Shown in pieces: positions 6,835 through 14,408 of a stretch of DNA of 19,473 nt (position 1 is the first letter of the stretch; the number at the start of each line of letters is the position of its first letter). The stretch comes from JASGDB01 sp049841315. GTDB taxonomy: Bacteria; Bacteroidota; Bacteroidia; Flavobacteriales; Weeksellaceae. A program made the translations under genes and the position numbers. The DNA lies in assembly GCA_049841315.1 (NCBI GenBank), contig JASGDB010000027.1:1-19473 (forward strand), given 5' to 3'. The notes under the pieces were generated by a model that had not been told where the DNA came from, made no database searches, and worked only from the letters and a program-made list of their open reading frames with translations.

Positions 6835-7194
6835 TTAAACAAAATCATGCGGCGGCCCTCGGAGAAAAAAGGCGGTTTTCCATTCTTTCAGCTCTGCAGA
6901 AAATACCGCAATGGTATGCAGATGAAATTCTTCGGAAAAAAGAGTTTTAAAATCAAAAGCATCTGGAAGCTGAAAATGCACCGATGAATTGAAATGGCAG
7001 ACTAAACAGTCTTTTGCCCCAACACTTTTCTCTGTAGAAAATCCGGTTTTTTCTTTTTGAAAAGAACCGTTCTTCAAGGCCGAAACCGAATGGCTGTGGA
7101 AGCTCCCGGAAAAAACAACAGCAAAGATATACAGCCCGGCAAGAAAACCGGACAGCATATTTCTTTTACTTTTACTATTTTTTTCCTGAAACAT
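6835..7194 (-). CDS. Small secreted His/Cys protein, first gene of the receptor operon
   Basis: A 119-residue protein with one hydrophobic segment (about 13-30) followed by exported sequence. Potential metal ligands are clustered: FHSHS (His33, His35), a Cys-Leu-Val-Cys-His motif (63-67), His73, and HLH (91-93). The C-terminus carries RGPP (112-115), an ending I associate with small metal-linked envelope proteins such as DUF2946-type ones. The CxxCH motif is formally a haem-c site, but the absence of any other cytochrome feature makes metal binding more likely. It is the first gene of the apparent operon, 97 bases before the TonB receptor. Its role in metal handling is inference from residues and context; I do not recognise a named family with certainty. 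Confidence 0.65.
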   Translation of the reverse strand: MFQEKNSKSKRNMLSGFLAGLYIFAVVFSGSFHSHSVSALKNGSFQKEKTGFSTEKSVGAKDCLVCHFNSSVHFQLPDAFDFKTLFSEEFHLHTIAVFSAELKEWKTAFFLRGPPHDFV

Positions 7195-7262
7195 TTGGCA
7201 AAATTAATAAATTCCTGCGAACAGTCATATTCCTTATGTATAAAATATCAAAGTTTATTTCA

Positions 7263-7270
7263 TAAATTTG
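7263..7270 (+). promoter_or_regulatory. -7 element before pfkA
   Basis: TAAATTTG matches TAnnTTTG. It ends two bases before the ATG at 7273 and 17 bases before the ATG at 7288. A transcript starting four to six bases downstream would exclude or bisect the first ATG, favouring the second. A clear -33 TTG is not visible. Confidence 0.4.
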
Positions 7271-7287
7271 CCATGAAATTAATTTAT

Positions 7288-8277
7288 ATGGAAGAAAATG
7301 CAGTAAAGAAAATCGCAGTTTTCACCTCAGGAGGCGATTCTCCGGGAATGAACGCTGCCCTGAGAGCAGTAGTAAGAACCGCAAGCTATTACAAAATAGA
7401 ATGTTACGGCGTAAGAGAAGGATACAACGGGCTTATTCACGATGATTTTACCAAAATGGGTTCCCGCTCCGTAAAGAACATCATCAATGAAGGCGGAACG
7501 ATTCTGAAATCTGCTCGTTCAATGGAATTCAAAACTACTGAAGGGAGAAAAAAGGCTTACGAAAATATCAAAAAATACGAAATCGACAGTCTGGTATGCA
7601 TCGGAGGAGACGGAACTTTTACCGGAGCAAAAATTTTCTCAGAAGAATATCCCGACATCAAAGTAATCGGCGTACCGGGAACGATTGACAACGATATTTT
7701 CGGAACTGATAATACCATCGGATACGACACCGCACTGAATACCGCAATGGAAGCGATTGACAAAATCCGCGACACCGCAACTTCCCACAACCGCGTTTTC
7801 TTTGTAGAAGTGATGGGCAGAGATGCAGGATTCATCGCACTGAACAGCGGAATCGCTACCGGAGCTTTGGACATTCTCATTCCGGAGCGTAAGGACAGTA
7901 TTGAAGACCTCATCGCCACATTTGAAAAAGCTGAAAAAGTAGGAAAATCCTCAAGCATCGTTGTGGTAGCAGAAGGCGAAAAATTAGGAAATGTGTACGA
8001 CCTTGCGAAAGCAACAAAACTTCATTTCCCGGATTACGACATCCGTGTTGCCATTCTCGGGCACATTCAGCGAGGCGGTTCTCCGAGCTGTGCAGACAGG
8101 GTTCTGGCAAGCAACCTCGGCTACGGAGCCGTAATCGGACTGATGAAAGGAGAAAATAAAGTAATGGTAGGAATGCAGTCCAACAAAATTACCTACACTC
8201 CGATTGAAGAAGCTATCCGCAAGCACAATGAAATCGATAAAGCCCTGCTGAAAATCGCAGAAATCCTGTCAATGTAA
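7288..8277 (+). CDS. pfkA: ATP-dependent 6-phosphofructokinase
   Basis: Catalyses ATP-dependent phosphorylation of fructose 6-phosphate to fructose 1,6-bisphosphate, the committed step of glycolysis, in the cytoplasm. From the chosen start it is 329 residues, close to the usual 320-330. Visible motifs are SGGDSPGMN (14-22), GGDGT (106-110, ATP and Mg), PGTIDND (130-136, with Asp134 as the expected catalytic base), VMGRDAG (175-181), and GHIQRGGSPSCADR (258-271, sugar-phosphate binding). The glycines in GGDG and PGTIDND are those of ATP-using enzymes; PPi-using enzymes carry Asp and Lys there. An ATG at 7273 would add five residues (MKLIY), and the frame stays open further upstream; MEENAVKKIAVFTSGGD is chosen because it fits the family and the -7 element. 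gapA follows after 46 bases. Confidence 0.95.
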   Translation: MEENAVKKIAVFTSGGDSPGMNAALRAVVRTASYYKIECYGVREGYNGLIHDDFTKMGSRSVKNIINEGGTILKSARSMEFKTTEGRKKAYENIKKYEIDSLVCIGGDGTFTGAKIFSEEYPDIKVIGVPGTIDNDIFGTDNTIGYDTALNTAMEAIDKIRDTATSHNRVFFVEVMGRDAGFIALNSGIATGALDILIPERKDSIEDLIATFEKAEKVGKSSSIVVVAEGEKLGNVYDLAKATKLHFPDYDIRVAILGHIQRGGSPSCADRVLASNLGYGAVIGLMKGENKVMVGMQSNKITYTPIEEAIRKHNEIDKALLKIAEILSM

Positions 8278-8323
8278 AAATCAAAAAAAATTAACTTAAT
8301 CTTTTAATAAAATCATTACAATT

Positions 8324-9328
8324 ATGTCAACAATTAAAGTAGGAATTAACGGGTTCGGGAGAATCGGACGTCTGGTTTTCAGAGCAATGACCGAAAGAGC
8401 CAACATCGAAGTAGTAGGAATCAACGACCTCATCGATGCTGAATATATGGCGTACATGCTGAAATACGATTCTGTACACGGAAAATTCAACGGTGAAGTT
8501 TCTGTTGAAGGAAATAACCTCATCGTTAACGGTAAAAAAATCCGCGTAACTGCTGAAAAAGACCCGAACAACCTTAAATGGAACGAAGTAGGTGCTGAAT
8601 ATATCGTAGAATCTACAGGGCTGTTCCTTACTCAGGAAACCGCTCAGGCACACATCAATGCAGGTGCTAAGAAAGTAGTTCTTTCCGCTCCTTCAAAAGA
8701 TGAAACCCCGATGTTCGTAATGGGTGTAAACCACACTACGCTTACCGACGATGTTAAAATTTTCTCCAACGCTTCATGTACCACGAACTGTCTTGCTCCT
8801 TTAGCAAAGGTAATTCATGATAACTTCGGAATTGCTGAAGGATTGATGACTACCGTTCACGCTACGACTGCAACTCAGAAAACCGTTGACGGACCTTCCG
8901 CAAAAGACTGGAGAGGAGGCAGAGCGGCTCTTAACAACATTATTCCTTCTTCCACTGGTGCTGCAAAAGCAGTAGGAAAAGTAATCCCTTCCCTGAACGG
9001 AAAACTGACAGGTATGTCTTTCAGAGTACCGACAGTAGATGTTTCCGTAGTAGACCTTACTGTAAGACTGGAAAAACCGACTTCTTATGATGAAATCGCT
9101 GCTGCTGTAAAGGCTGCTTCCGAAGGAGAACTGAAAGGAATCCTTGGATATACTGAAGAAGCTGTAGTTTCTCAAGATTTCGTAACAGACCCAAGAACTT
9201 CCATTTTCGATAAAGACGCGGGAATCATGCTTTCTCCGACTTTCGTTAAATTGGTTTCATGGTATGATAATGAATGGGGATATTCCAACAAGCTGACTGA
9301 CCTTTTGGTTCATTCTTCTACATTATAA
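8324..9328 (+). CDS. gapA: Type I glyceraldehyde-3-phosphate dehydrogenase
   Basis: Oxidises and phosphorylates glyceraldehyde 3-phosphate to 1,3-bisphosphoglycerate with reduction of NAD+. The 334-residue length is standard. The Rossmann start INGFGRIGR (8-16), the acidic residue in GINDL (32-36) pointing to NAD+ rather than NADP+, the active-site SNASCTTNC (148-156, catalytic Cys152), His179 in TVHATTATQK, and the C-terminal WYDNEWGYS are all present. It is downstream of pfkA with no terminator between, so both are probably on one mRNA that ends at the hairpin just after this gene. No Shine-Dalgarno sequence precedes the ATG; the leader is A/T-rich. Confidence 0.97.
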   Translation: MSTIKVGINGFGRIGRLVFRAMTERANIEVVGINDLIDAEYMAYMLKYDSVHGKFNGEVSVEGNNLIVNGKKIRVTAEKDPNNLKWNEVGAEYIVESTGLFLTQETAQAHINAGAKKVVLSAPSKDETPMFVMGVNHTTLTDDVKIFSNASCTTNCLAPLAKVIHDNFGIAEGLMTTVHATTATQKTVDGPSAKDWRGGRAALNNIIPSSTGAAKAVGKVIPSLNGKLTGMSFRVPTVDVSVVDLTVRLEKPTSYDEIAAAVKAASEGELKGILGYTEEAVVSQDFVTDPRTSIFDKDAGIMLSPTFVKLVSWYDNEWGYSNKLTDLLVHSSTL

Positions 9329-9347
9329 TTCACATTATAAATACAGC

Positions 9348-9383
9348 AAAAAACAGTACAGAAATTTCTGTACTGTTTTTTTT
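9348..9383. terminator. Bidirectional intrinsic terminator between gapA and the GH92 gene
   Basis: A perfect inverted repeat (aacagtacagaaa/tttctgtactgtt) is flanked by an A-run on the left and a T-run on the right. It serves gapA on the plus strand and can also end the GH92 mRNA on the minus strand, whose stop codon lies about 60 bases away. Confidence 0.9.
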
Positions 9384-9442
9384 CATTATGAATATGCCTC
9401 AAAATATTATGATTTAACTCTATAATGATGAAATCATGTTAA

Positions 9443-11740
9443 TTACTTCTTCGCCTTATCACTCATATAAAATGTCAGTTTCCCACCGTTCATAATGTCC
9501 GAATGTTTCAACGTAAAGTTCTTGATTTCTTTTCCGTTTAAAAGAACCTTTTCAACATACACATTTTTTTCAGACTGATTTTTGGCTTCGATTTCAAACG
9601 TTTTTCCGTTTTCCAGATGCAGAACCGCATTATGAACCAGCGGACTTCCGATAGCGTATTCATCAGAACCGGGAGCAATCGGATAAAATCCCATACTGCT
9701 GAACATATACCACGCACTCATTTGTCCGCAGTCGTCGTTTCCGCCTAAACCGTCGGGAGCCGGTTTGTATTGCATTTCAAGAATATGGCGGATTTGTGCC
9801 TGAGTTTTCCACGGCTGTTCTGCAAAATTATAGAGATACGCAACATGATGTGCAGGTTCGTTTCCGTGAACATAACCGCCGATAATGCCTTCTCTCGTGA
9901 TGTCTTCGGTGTCTGCGAAAAATTTATCAGGAAGATGCATTGTAAAAAGTTCGTCTAATTTTTCTGAGAATTTCTTTTTCCCGCCCATCATTTTCATCAG
10001 TTCTTCGGGATTGTGGGGAACGAAAAAACTGAAATTCCACGAATTCCCCTCAATGAAACCTTGTCCGTGAGTTTCCAATAAATCAAATTCTTTTTTGAAA
10101 GTTCCGTTTTCTAATCGCGGACGCATAAAACCAATCGAACTGTCAAAAACATTTTTCCAGTTTTCGGAACGCTTCATATATTCATTGTAAATGTCGGTTT
10201 TTCCTAATTTTTTGGCAATTTGAGCGATTGCCCAATCATCATACGCATATTCCAAAGTGTTGGAAACCGAAGTCCCGTTTTTCTCTGCCGGAATGTAGCC
10301 TTTGTCGATATAATCGCCGATTCCCTCGTATTTTCTCTTGTTGGAAGTTTCGATACAGGCTTTGAGTGCTTCTTCGGGATTTCCGGAATACACGCCTTTC
10401 ACAATTGCATCAGAAACTACGGCAACACTGTGATAGCCGGTCATACACCAGTTTTCGTTGGCATAATGCGACCAAATCGGAAGCATTTTCAGACTGAATT
10501 GATTGTAATGTGCCATCATCGATTTTACCATATCGTCATTCCGTTTCGGCTGAATGATATTGAAAAACGGATGCAAAGCACGATATGTATCCCAAAGCGA
10601 GAATGTCGTATAATTGGTAAAATCTTCCGCTTTGTGAATGTTTTGGTCAAGACCTTTGTATTCATTATTTCCGTCCATATAAACGGTCGGATTGATGAAA
10701 GTGTGATACAATGCGGTGTAGAAATTAATCTTATCGTTTTCCGGTGCTTCAATCTGAATTTTATTCAGTTCTTTGTTCCAGTTTTGCTGAGCGAGATTTT
10801 TAATAGTGTCAAAATTCCAGTCCGGTGTTTCCGATTGTAAATTAGCCAGAGCATTCGCCTGACTTACCGGAGAAATAGCGAATTTAATCTGAATTTTTTC
10901 GTTTTCTTCCGTATCAAAATCGAAGTGCATTCTGATTTTCTTTCCTGCAATTTCAGGGAAATTATCTTCCTGATTCCATTTTCTCCAAAATCCGCGATAG
11001 ACTTGTTTTCCCTCAAAATTTTTCTGACCATATTTTTTAAACGGTTTTGAAAATTCCATAGCAAAATACACGGTTCTCGTTCTTGCCCAACCGTTCGTCT
11101 GCCGGTAACCCGTAATCAATCGGTCATTCACGACACGAATATACGTCCACACATTTTTATCATCGTAATTGTAAATTCCCGACATTAAATCCAAAATAAT
11201 GTGTGCATCCTCCGATTTCGGGAAAGTATACTGATGAAAACCAACCCGTGTTGTTGCCGTAAGTTCCGCCAAAACATTATAATCATCGAGTTTTACTTTG
11301 TAATAACCGGGTTCTGCTTTTTCGTTCTGATGTGAAAACCGCGAACGGAAACCGCTTTCAGGATTTTGGGCAGTTCCGGGATTGAGTTTTAGTTCCCCGA
11401 CGGTCGGCATAATCAGGAAATCTCCCAAATCGGAATGTCCCGTTCCGCTGAAATGCGTGTGCGAAAATCCGACAATGGTTTTGTCTTCGTAGCGGTAACC
11501 TGCACAATATTTATACACATCGGGATTGTATTTTCCGTTGAGTTCGTAAGAAAGCGTGTCGGTTTCGGGACTAAGTTGCACCGCACCGAAAGGAACGGTT
11601 GCTCCGGGAAAAGTATGCCCCATTTTCTCGGTTCCGATAAACGGATTTACATATTTTGTGAGGTTTTTCTTTTCCTGTGAATAAAAAAATAATGATGAAT
11701 GCAAGGTCGTAAAAAGAAAAACTATTTTGTGGATTTTCAT
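9443..11740 (-). CDS. GH92 family alpha-mannosidase, secreted
   Basis: Calcium-dependent exo-acting alpha-mannosidase of glycoside hydrolase family 92, trimming mannose from glycans such as N-glycans or fungal mannan; the linkage preference cannot be read. The signal peptide ends about residue 22 (LFFYSQ). The N-terminal beta-sandwich starts with YVNPFIGTEKMGHTFPGATV, a GH92 hallmark. The catalytic domain contains HFSGTGHSDLGD, SLWDTYRALHPFFN, HGNEPAHHVAYLYNF (625-639), and GGNDDCGQMSAWYMFSSMGF (666-685). The acidic residues of the last motif are where GH92 catalytic base residues lie. The 765-residue length is typical. No SusC/SusD pair or other glycosidase is nearby, so it is not in a visible polysaccharide-utilisation locus. 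It is divergent from the SDR gene. Confidence 0.93.
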   Translation of the reverse strand: MKIHKIVFLFTTLHSSLFFYSQEKKNLTKYVNPFIGTEKMGHTFPGATVPFGAVQLSPETDTLSYELNGKYNPDVYKYCAGYRYEDKTIVGFSHTHFSGTGHSDLGDFLIMPTVGELKLNPGTAQNPESGFRSRFSHQNEKAEPGYYKVKLDDYNVLAELTATTRVGFHQYTFPKSEDAHIILDLMSGIYNYDDKNVWTYIRVVNDRLITGYRQTNGWARTRTVYFAMEFSKPFKKYGQKNFEGKQVYRGFWRKWNQEDNFPEIAGKKIRMHFDFDTEENEKIQIKFAISPVSQANALANLQSETPDWNFDTIKNLAQQNWNKELNKIQIEAPENDKINFYTALYHTFINPTVYMDGNNEYKGLDQNIHKAEDFTNYTTFSLWDTYRALHPFFNIIQPKRNDDMVKSMMAHYNQFSLKMLPIWSHYANENWCMTGYHSVAVVSDAIVKGVYSGNPEEALKACIETSNKRKYEGIGDYIDKGYIPAEKNGTSVSNTLEYAYDDWAIAQIAKKLGKTDIYNEYMKRSENWKNVFDSSIGFMRPRLENGTFKKEFDLLETHGQGFIEGNSWNFSFFVPHNPEELMKMMGGKKKFSEKLDELFTMHLPDKFFADTEDITREGIIGGYVHGNEPAHHVAYLYNFAEQPWKTQAQIRHILEMQYKPAPDGLGGNDDCGQMSAWYMFSSMGFYPIAPGSDEYAIGSPLVHNAVLHLENGKTFEIEAKNQSEKNVYVEKVLLNGKEIKNFTLKHSDIMNGGKLTFYMSDKAKK

Positions 11741-11847
11741 AGTAAAAAGGCTTTTGGAAAGTTTCTGTTATTTGAAGCATCTTTTTTATTGGTTAAAATT
11801 AAAATATTATTTCCGGAAATAAGTATTTTTACAACAAATCTTAATTT

Positions 11848-12729
11848 ATGAATCCTTATACTCAGCCAATGCTTCGCGAAGAGGCATTAAAAGATAAAGT
11901 TGCCGTTGTAACCGGAGGCGGAAGCGGTCTCGGAAAAGCCATGACCAAATATTTCCTCGAGCTCGGTGCAAAAGTCGTCATCACTTCCAGAAATCTTGAA
12001 AAATTACAGGCAACTGCCAAAGAACTCGAAGAACAAACCGGAGGAAATGTGCTTTGTGTTGCCTGCGATGTCCGAAACTGGAACGAAGTGGAAGCCATGA
12101 AAGAATCCGCCATAAAAGAGTTCGGAAAAATAGATATTCTTCTGAACAACGCCGCCGGAAATTTCATTTCCCCGACCGAAAGACTGACACATTCGGCTTT
12201 CGATTCCATTTTGGATATTGTTTTGAAAGGAACAAAAAACTGCACGCTTTCCGTAGGAAAATACTGGATTGAAAACAAAATTCCCGGAACGGTTCTCAAT
12301 ATCGTAACAACGTATTCGTGGACAGGTTCGGCGTACGTAGTTCCGTCTGCGTGTGCGAAAGCCGGAGTTCTGGCAATGACGAGAAGTCTTGCGGTAGAAT
12401 GGGCAAAATACGGAATCCGTTTCAACGCCATTGCTCCGGGACCGTTTCCGACCAAAGGAGCGTGGGACAGGTTACTTCCGGGAGATTTACAGGAAAAATT
12501 CGACATGAGGAAAAAAGTGCCGCTGAGGAGAGTAGGGGAACATCAGGAATTGGCGAACCTTGCGGCATATCTGGTTTCCGATTTTTCGGCATATATTAAT
12601 GGGGAGGTAGTAACTATTGACGGCGGAGAATGGCTTCAGGGAGCGGGAGAATTCAATATGCTGGAGCAGATTCCTCAAGAAATGTGGGATATGCTGGAAG
12701 CGATGATTAAAGCGAAAAAATCGAAATAA
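11848..12729 (+). CDS. 2,4-dienoyl-CoA reductase-like SDR
   Basis: A 293-residue short-chain dehydrogenase very similar in pattern to mitochondrial 2,4-dienoyl-CoA reductase (DECR1), which uses NADPH to reduce 2,4-dienoyl-CoA during beta-oxidation of unsaturated fatty acids. It has TGGGSGLG (22-29, cofactor binding), NNAAGNFISP (100-109), and PSACAKAG (166-173). The classical SDR Tyr four residues before Lys171 is Ser167. Tyr156 lies 15 residues before Lys171, the same spacing as the DECR1 catalytic Tyr/Lys pair. NAIAPGPFPTKGA and the tail GEFNMLEQIPQEMWDML also follow DECR1. No other beta-oxidation gene is adjacent. The start ATG at 11848 is the only sensible one; a weak TATTTTTA sequence lies upstream. 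The substrate is inferred from the family. Confidence 0.87.
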   Translation: MNPYTQPMLREEALKDKVAVVTGGGSGLGKAMTKYFLELGAKVVITSRNLEKLQATAKELEEQTGGNVLCVACDVRNWNEVEAMKESAIKEFGKIDILLNNAAGNFISPTERLTHSAFDSILDIVLKGTKNCTLSVGKYWIENKIPGTVLNIVTTYSWTGSAYVVPSACAKAGVLAMTRSLAVEWAKYGIRFNAIAPGPFPTKGAWDRLLPGDLQEKFDMRKKVPLRRVGEHQELANLAAYLVSDFSAYINGEVVTIDGGEWLQGAGEFNMLEQIPQEMWDMLEAMIKAKKSK

Positions 12730-12740
12730 ATCCGCACTTC

Positions 12741-12805
12741 AAAATTTTTCATTTTTCACAATTAAATTTGTGAACACTCGGGCAAGTGAAGTATTGAAAA
12801 ATTTT
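12741..12805. repeat. Nested inverted repeats after the SDR gene, possible terminator
   Basis: An 11-bp perfect outer pair (aaaatttttca at 12741-12751, tgaaaaatttt at 12795-12805) encloses an inner hairpin (ttcacaa 12755-12761, ttgtgaa 12768-12774). On the plus strand it is followed by T-rich sequence with a tandem ttttactatt unit up to about 12830. It could end the SDR mRNA, though the outer loop is large. Confidence 0.45.
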
Positions 12806-12837
12806 ACTATTTTTTACTATTTTTTCTTTTCCAATTT

Positions 12838-12866
12838 CGTAAAGCGTTAAAAATTAACGCTTTACG
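12838..12866. terminator. Perfect 13-bp hairpin just downstream of tmRNA
   Basis: The arms cgtaaagcgttaa and ttaacgctttacg flank a three-base loop. It starts eight bases beyond the mature tmRNA 3' end on the minus strand. The minus-strand continuation is A/G-rich rather than a T-run, so it may act as a pause, a 3' processing barrier, or a terminator without a U-tract. Confidence 0.6.
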
Positions 12867-12873
12867 AGGATTG

Positions 12874-13270
12874 TGGAGCTGGAGGGATTCGAACCCTCGT
12901 CCAAACAGGCAATACGCAAGCCTTCTACATGCTTATTCTGCTATTGGTTTTCGACGTAAAGCAGAGAACAGACACCCAACTTTACGCTTAACTTCTAAAA
13001 TTTTCGTTCCCGAACCGAAGTTTTTCGGGACTTATTTCCGCATTTCCTATGCCCCGTTGTCGGACGTCGCAGAACAGAACTTCCGCGGGACATCTTGTTT
13101 CCTTACTATACTTCGGGAAAAACGCTAATCTTACTAAACTTCGGATTAAGCAGCAAGAGCATACTCTTCGTTGCCAGTTAAAATTTGCAGCAATGGATTT
13201 GAGAGATTGCGCTGCGGTTCTCTGCATGCTTACTTACCCATTGTTCCTGCTGTCGAAACCAGTCAGCCCC
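12874..13270 (-). ncRNA. ssrA: Transfer-messenger RNA (tmRNA)
   Basis: Rescues stalled ribosomes by acting as an alanyl-tRNA and then as an mRNA for a degradation tag. On the minus strand the 5' end reads GGGGCTGACTGGTTTCGACA, the 3' T-arm is GGGTTCGAATCCC, and the 3' acceptor strand is CAGCTCC followed by discriminator A. The acceptor stem pairs with a G3-U mismatch, the alanine identity element. The tag frame is at 13146-13175. CCA is not encoded (the next bases are CAA), so it must be added enzymatically. The 397-base length is normal for a one-piece tmRNA. Readings of protein in this region are artefacts. Confidence 0.97.
13146..13175 (-). other. tmRNA tag reading frame (GNEEYALAA)
   Basis: With GGC as the resume codon the frame reads Gly-Asn-Glu-Glu-Tyr-Ala-Leu-Ala-Ala then TAA. 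The C-terminal YALAA is the usual tag ending recognised by ClpXP-type proteases. The resume codon is inferred from other Bacteroidota tags. Confidence 0.85.
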
Positions 13271-13287
13271 AATTCAAGATAAGAGCG

Positions 13288-13317
13288 CAAAAATAAGAAA
13301 AAAACGTACCGAAACAA
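13288..13317 (-). promoter_or_regulatory. ssrA promoter
   Basis: On the minus strand TTG (13317-13315), a 19-base spacer, and TATTTTTG (13295-13288) match the Bacteroidota primary-sigma consensus TTG...TAnnTTTG. The predicted transcript start near 13283 lies about a dozen bases before the mature 5' end, leaving a short leader for RNase P to remove. This is the best promoter in the window. Confidence 0.8.
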
Positions 13318-13495
13318 TAAAACTTTGCAGTTCAATTCCTGATTCGCCGCTTTTTATCAGTTTTTTAACATATTTGAAATTCCGTTTTTCTAAAAATTTC
13401 TTAAAAGCGGTTAAAGCAGGTTAAACTTTCCGGGAATCATCGTTCAGTTCGCTTACGGAAAGCATTATCGGATTACTTTTACACAAAAATTGCCG

Positions 13496-14269
13496 GTGAA
13501 AACACAACTACTTCTTTTCTTCTTTTTTGCATTTCATTTTCTTCATGCTCAAAAGCAGTATCTTATCGGTAAAATCACTAATGAATTTGGAGGAAATCTT
13601 TCTGAAGTTACCATTTACAATCTCCGTACAGACGAAAAAACCGAAACGGATTTACAGGGAAATTTTCTCATTCAGGCAAAAGATTTTGATGAAATCCGCT
13701 TTATTAAAAAAGGATATGAAAGAATCTCCAAAAGGCTTTCCAAAGAAGATTTTTCTGAATCTGTTACGATTGTTTTATTCAAACTTCCGCATGAAATCGA
13801 GGAAGTGGAAATCAGTTTTGTTCCGACCGGAAAGCTGGAAAAAGACATTAAATACGCTGGAGGAACAAAGGAAACCCAAAAGCTGAAAAGCGATATGGCG
13901 GATTATATTGCTGCTCCCTCGACACGGGAAGTTCTCGCTCCGAAACACGGCGAATTTGTACAGCCGGTTGGTGCAGGATTTTCTATCGGAAAAGTAGATG
14001 CAAAATGGGACGATGTGGACTTTATGAATTTCCTGATTGAAAATTTGGGAGATGATTTCTTTATTGATGAATTAAAATTGAAAAAATCTGAAATTCAACC
14101 TTTTATTTATTATGTTTTCAGAAATTTCGAGAGAAAAAAGATTCTTTTTAACGGCTTTTGTCCTCCGGCAGAACTTTCAAAATTTATCGTAGAAGCGACA
14201 ATGAAAATCGACGGGTACAGAAAAAATCTTCCCAATAATCCACCGCCTAAAAAGAAGAGGAAAAAATGA
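13496..14269 (+). CDS. Secreted protein with carboxypeptidase-like regulatory domain
   Basis: A 257-residue exported protein. A strongly hydrophobic signal peptide (KTQLLLFFFFAFHFLHAQ) is followed by a carboxypeptidase-D regulatory-like beta-sandwich (about 20-105: LIGKITNEFGGNLSEVTIYN, TDLQGNFLIQAKDFDEI, FIKKGYERI). The remainder (about 120-245) is unrecognised, with a basic proline-rich tail (NNPPPKKKRKK). The start is uncertain: a GTG at 13496 gives the natural signal peptide, and a TTG at 13490 adds two residues; no ATG fits. Its stop overlaps the ATG of the following pseudogene (ATGA), implying the two were translationally coupled. Such proteins occur as tandem pairs in flavobacteria. 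Function is unknown. Confidence 0.75.
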   Translation: MKTQLLLFFFFAFHFLHAQKQYLIGKITNEFGGNLSEVTIYNLRTDEKTETDLQGNFLIQAKDFDEIRFIKKGYERISKRLSKEDFSESVTIVLFKLPHEIEEVEISFVPTGKLEKDIKYAGGTKETQKLKSDMADYIAAPSTREVLAPKHGEFVQPVGAGFSIGKVDAKWDDVDFMNFLIENLGDDFFIDELKLKKSEIQPFIYYVFRNFERKKILFNGFCPPAELSKFIVEATMKIDGYRKNLPNNPPPKKKRKK

Positions 14270-14408
14270 AAATCTCCGCAGTTTTTTCCTTTTGTTGATG
14301 TGTTTCTCGATTAGGGCGCAGGAAGTTTCCGGAAAGGTGACGGATGAAAACGGGATTGCGCTTTCTTCGGTAATGGCTTTCAACATGGTTGCAAATAAAT
14401 ATGTCTAA
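14266..14408 (+). pseudogene. Truncated, frameshifted remnant of a second carboxypeptidase-regulatory-like gene
   Basis: The ATG overlaps the previous stop codon. Read as is, translation stops after MKISAVFSFC. Adding one T to the T6 run at about 14282-14287 gives MKISAVFFLLLMCFSIRAQ, a textbook signal peptide, followed by EVSGKVTDENGIALSSVMAF and NMVANKYV, the start of a carboxypeptidase-regulatory-like domain. It then ends at a TAA (14406-14408) that lies within the first bases of the inverted repeat at 14407. The rest of the gene is missing. It was probably the downstream partner of the preceding gene and was lost by a repeat-associated deletion plus a one-base deletion. Confidence 0.75.

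Noticed and set aside
7057..7287. N-terminal extension of pfkA
   Set aside because: The open frame overlaps the divergent small secreted-protein gene and its residues do not fit any phosphofructokinase; a -7 element at 7263-7270 lies inside it.
10220..10840. 206-residue plus-strand frame opposite the GH92 gene
   Set aside because: Antisense shadow of a strongly conserved glycosidase; no start context or domain.
11862..12506. Long 214-residue minus-strand frame opposite the SDR gene
   Set aside because: It is an antisense shadow created by codon usage of a clearly conserved plus-strand SDR; its protein has no recognisable motif.
12871..13128. Plus-strand reading frame starting MWSWRDSNPRPNRQ
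   Set aside because: It is the reverse complement of the tmRNA 3' part; a well-known false protein call over ssrA.
12988..13227. Minus-strand 79-residue frame inside ssrA
   Set aside because: It lies within tmRNA and is not in the tag frame, which is only nine codons long.
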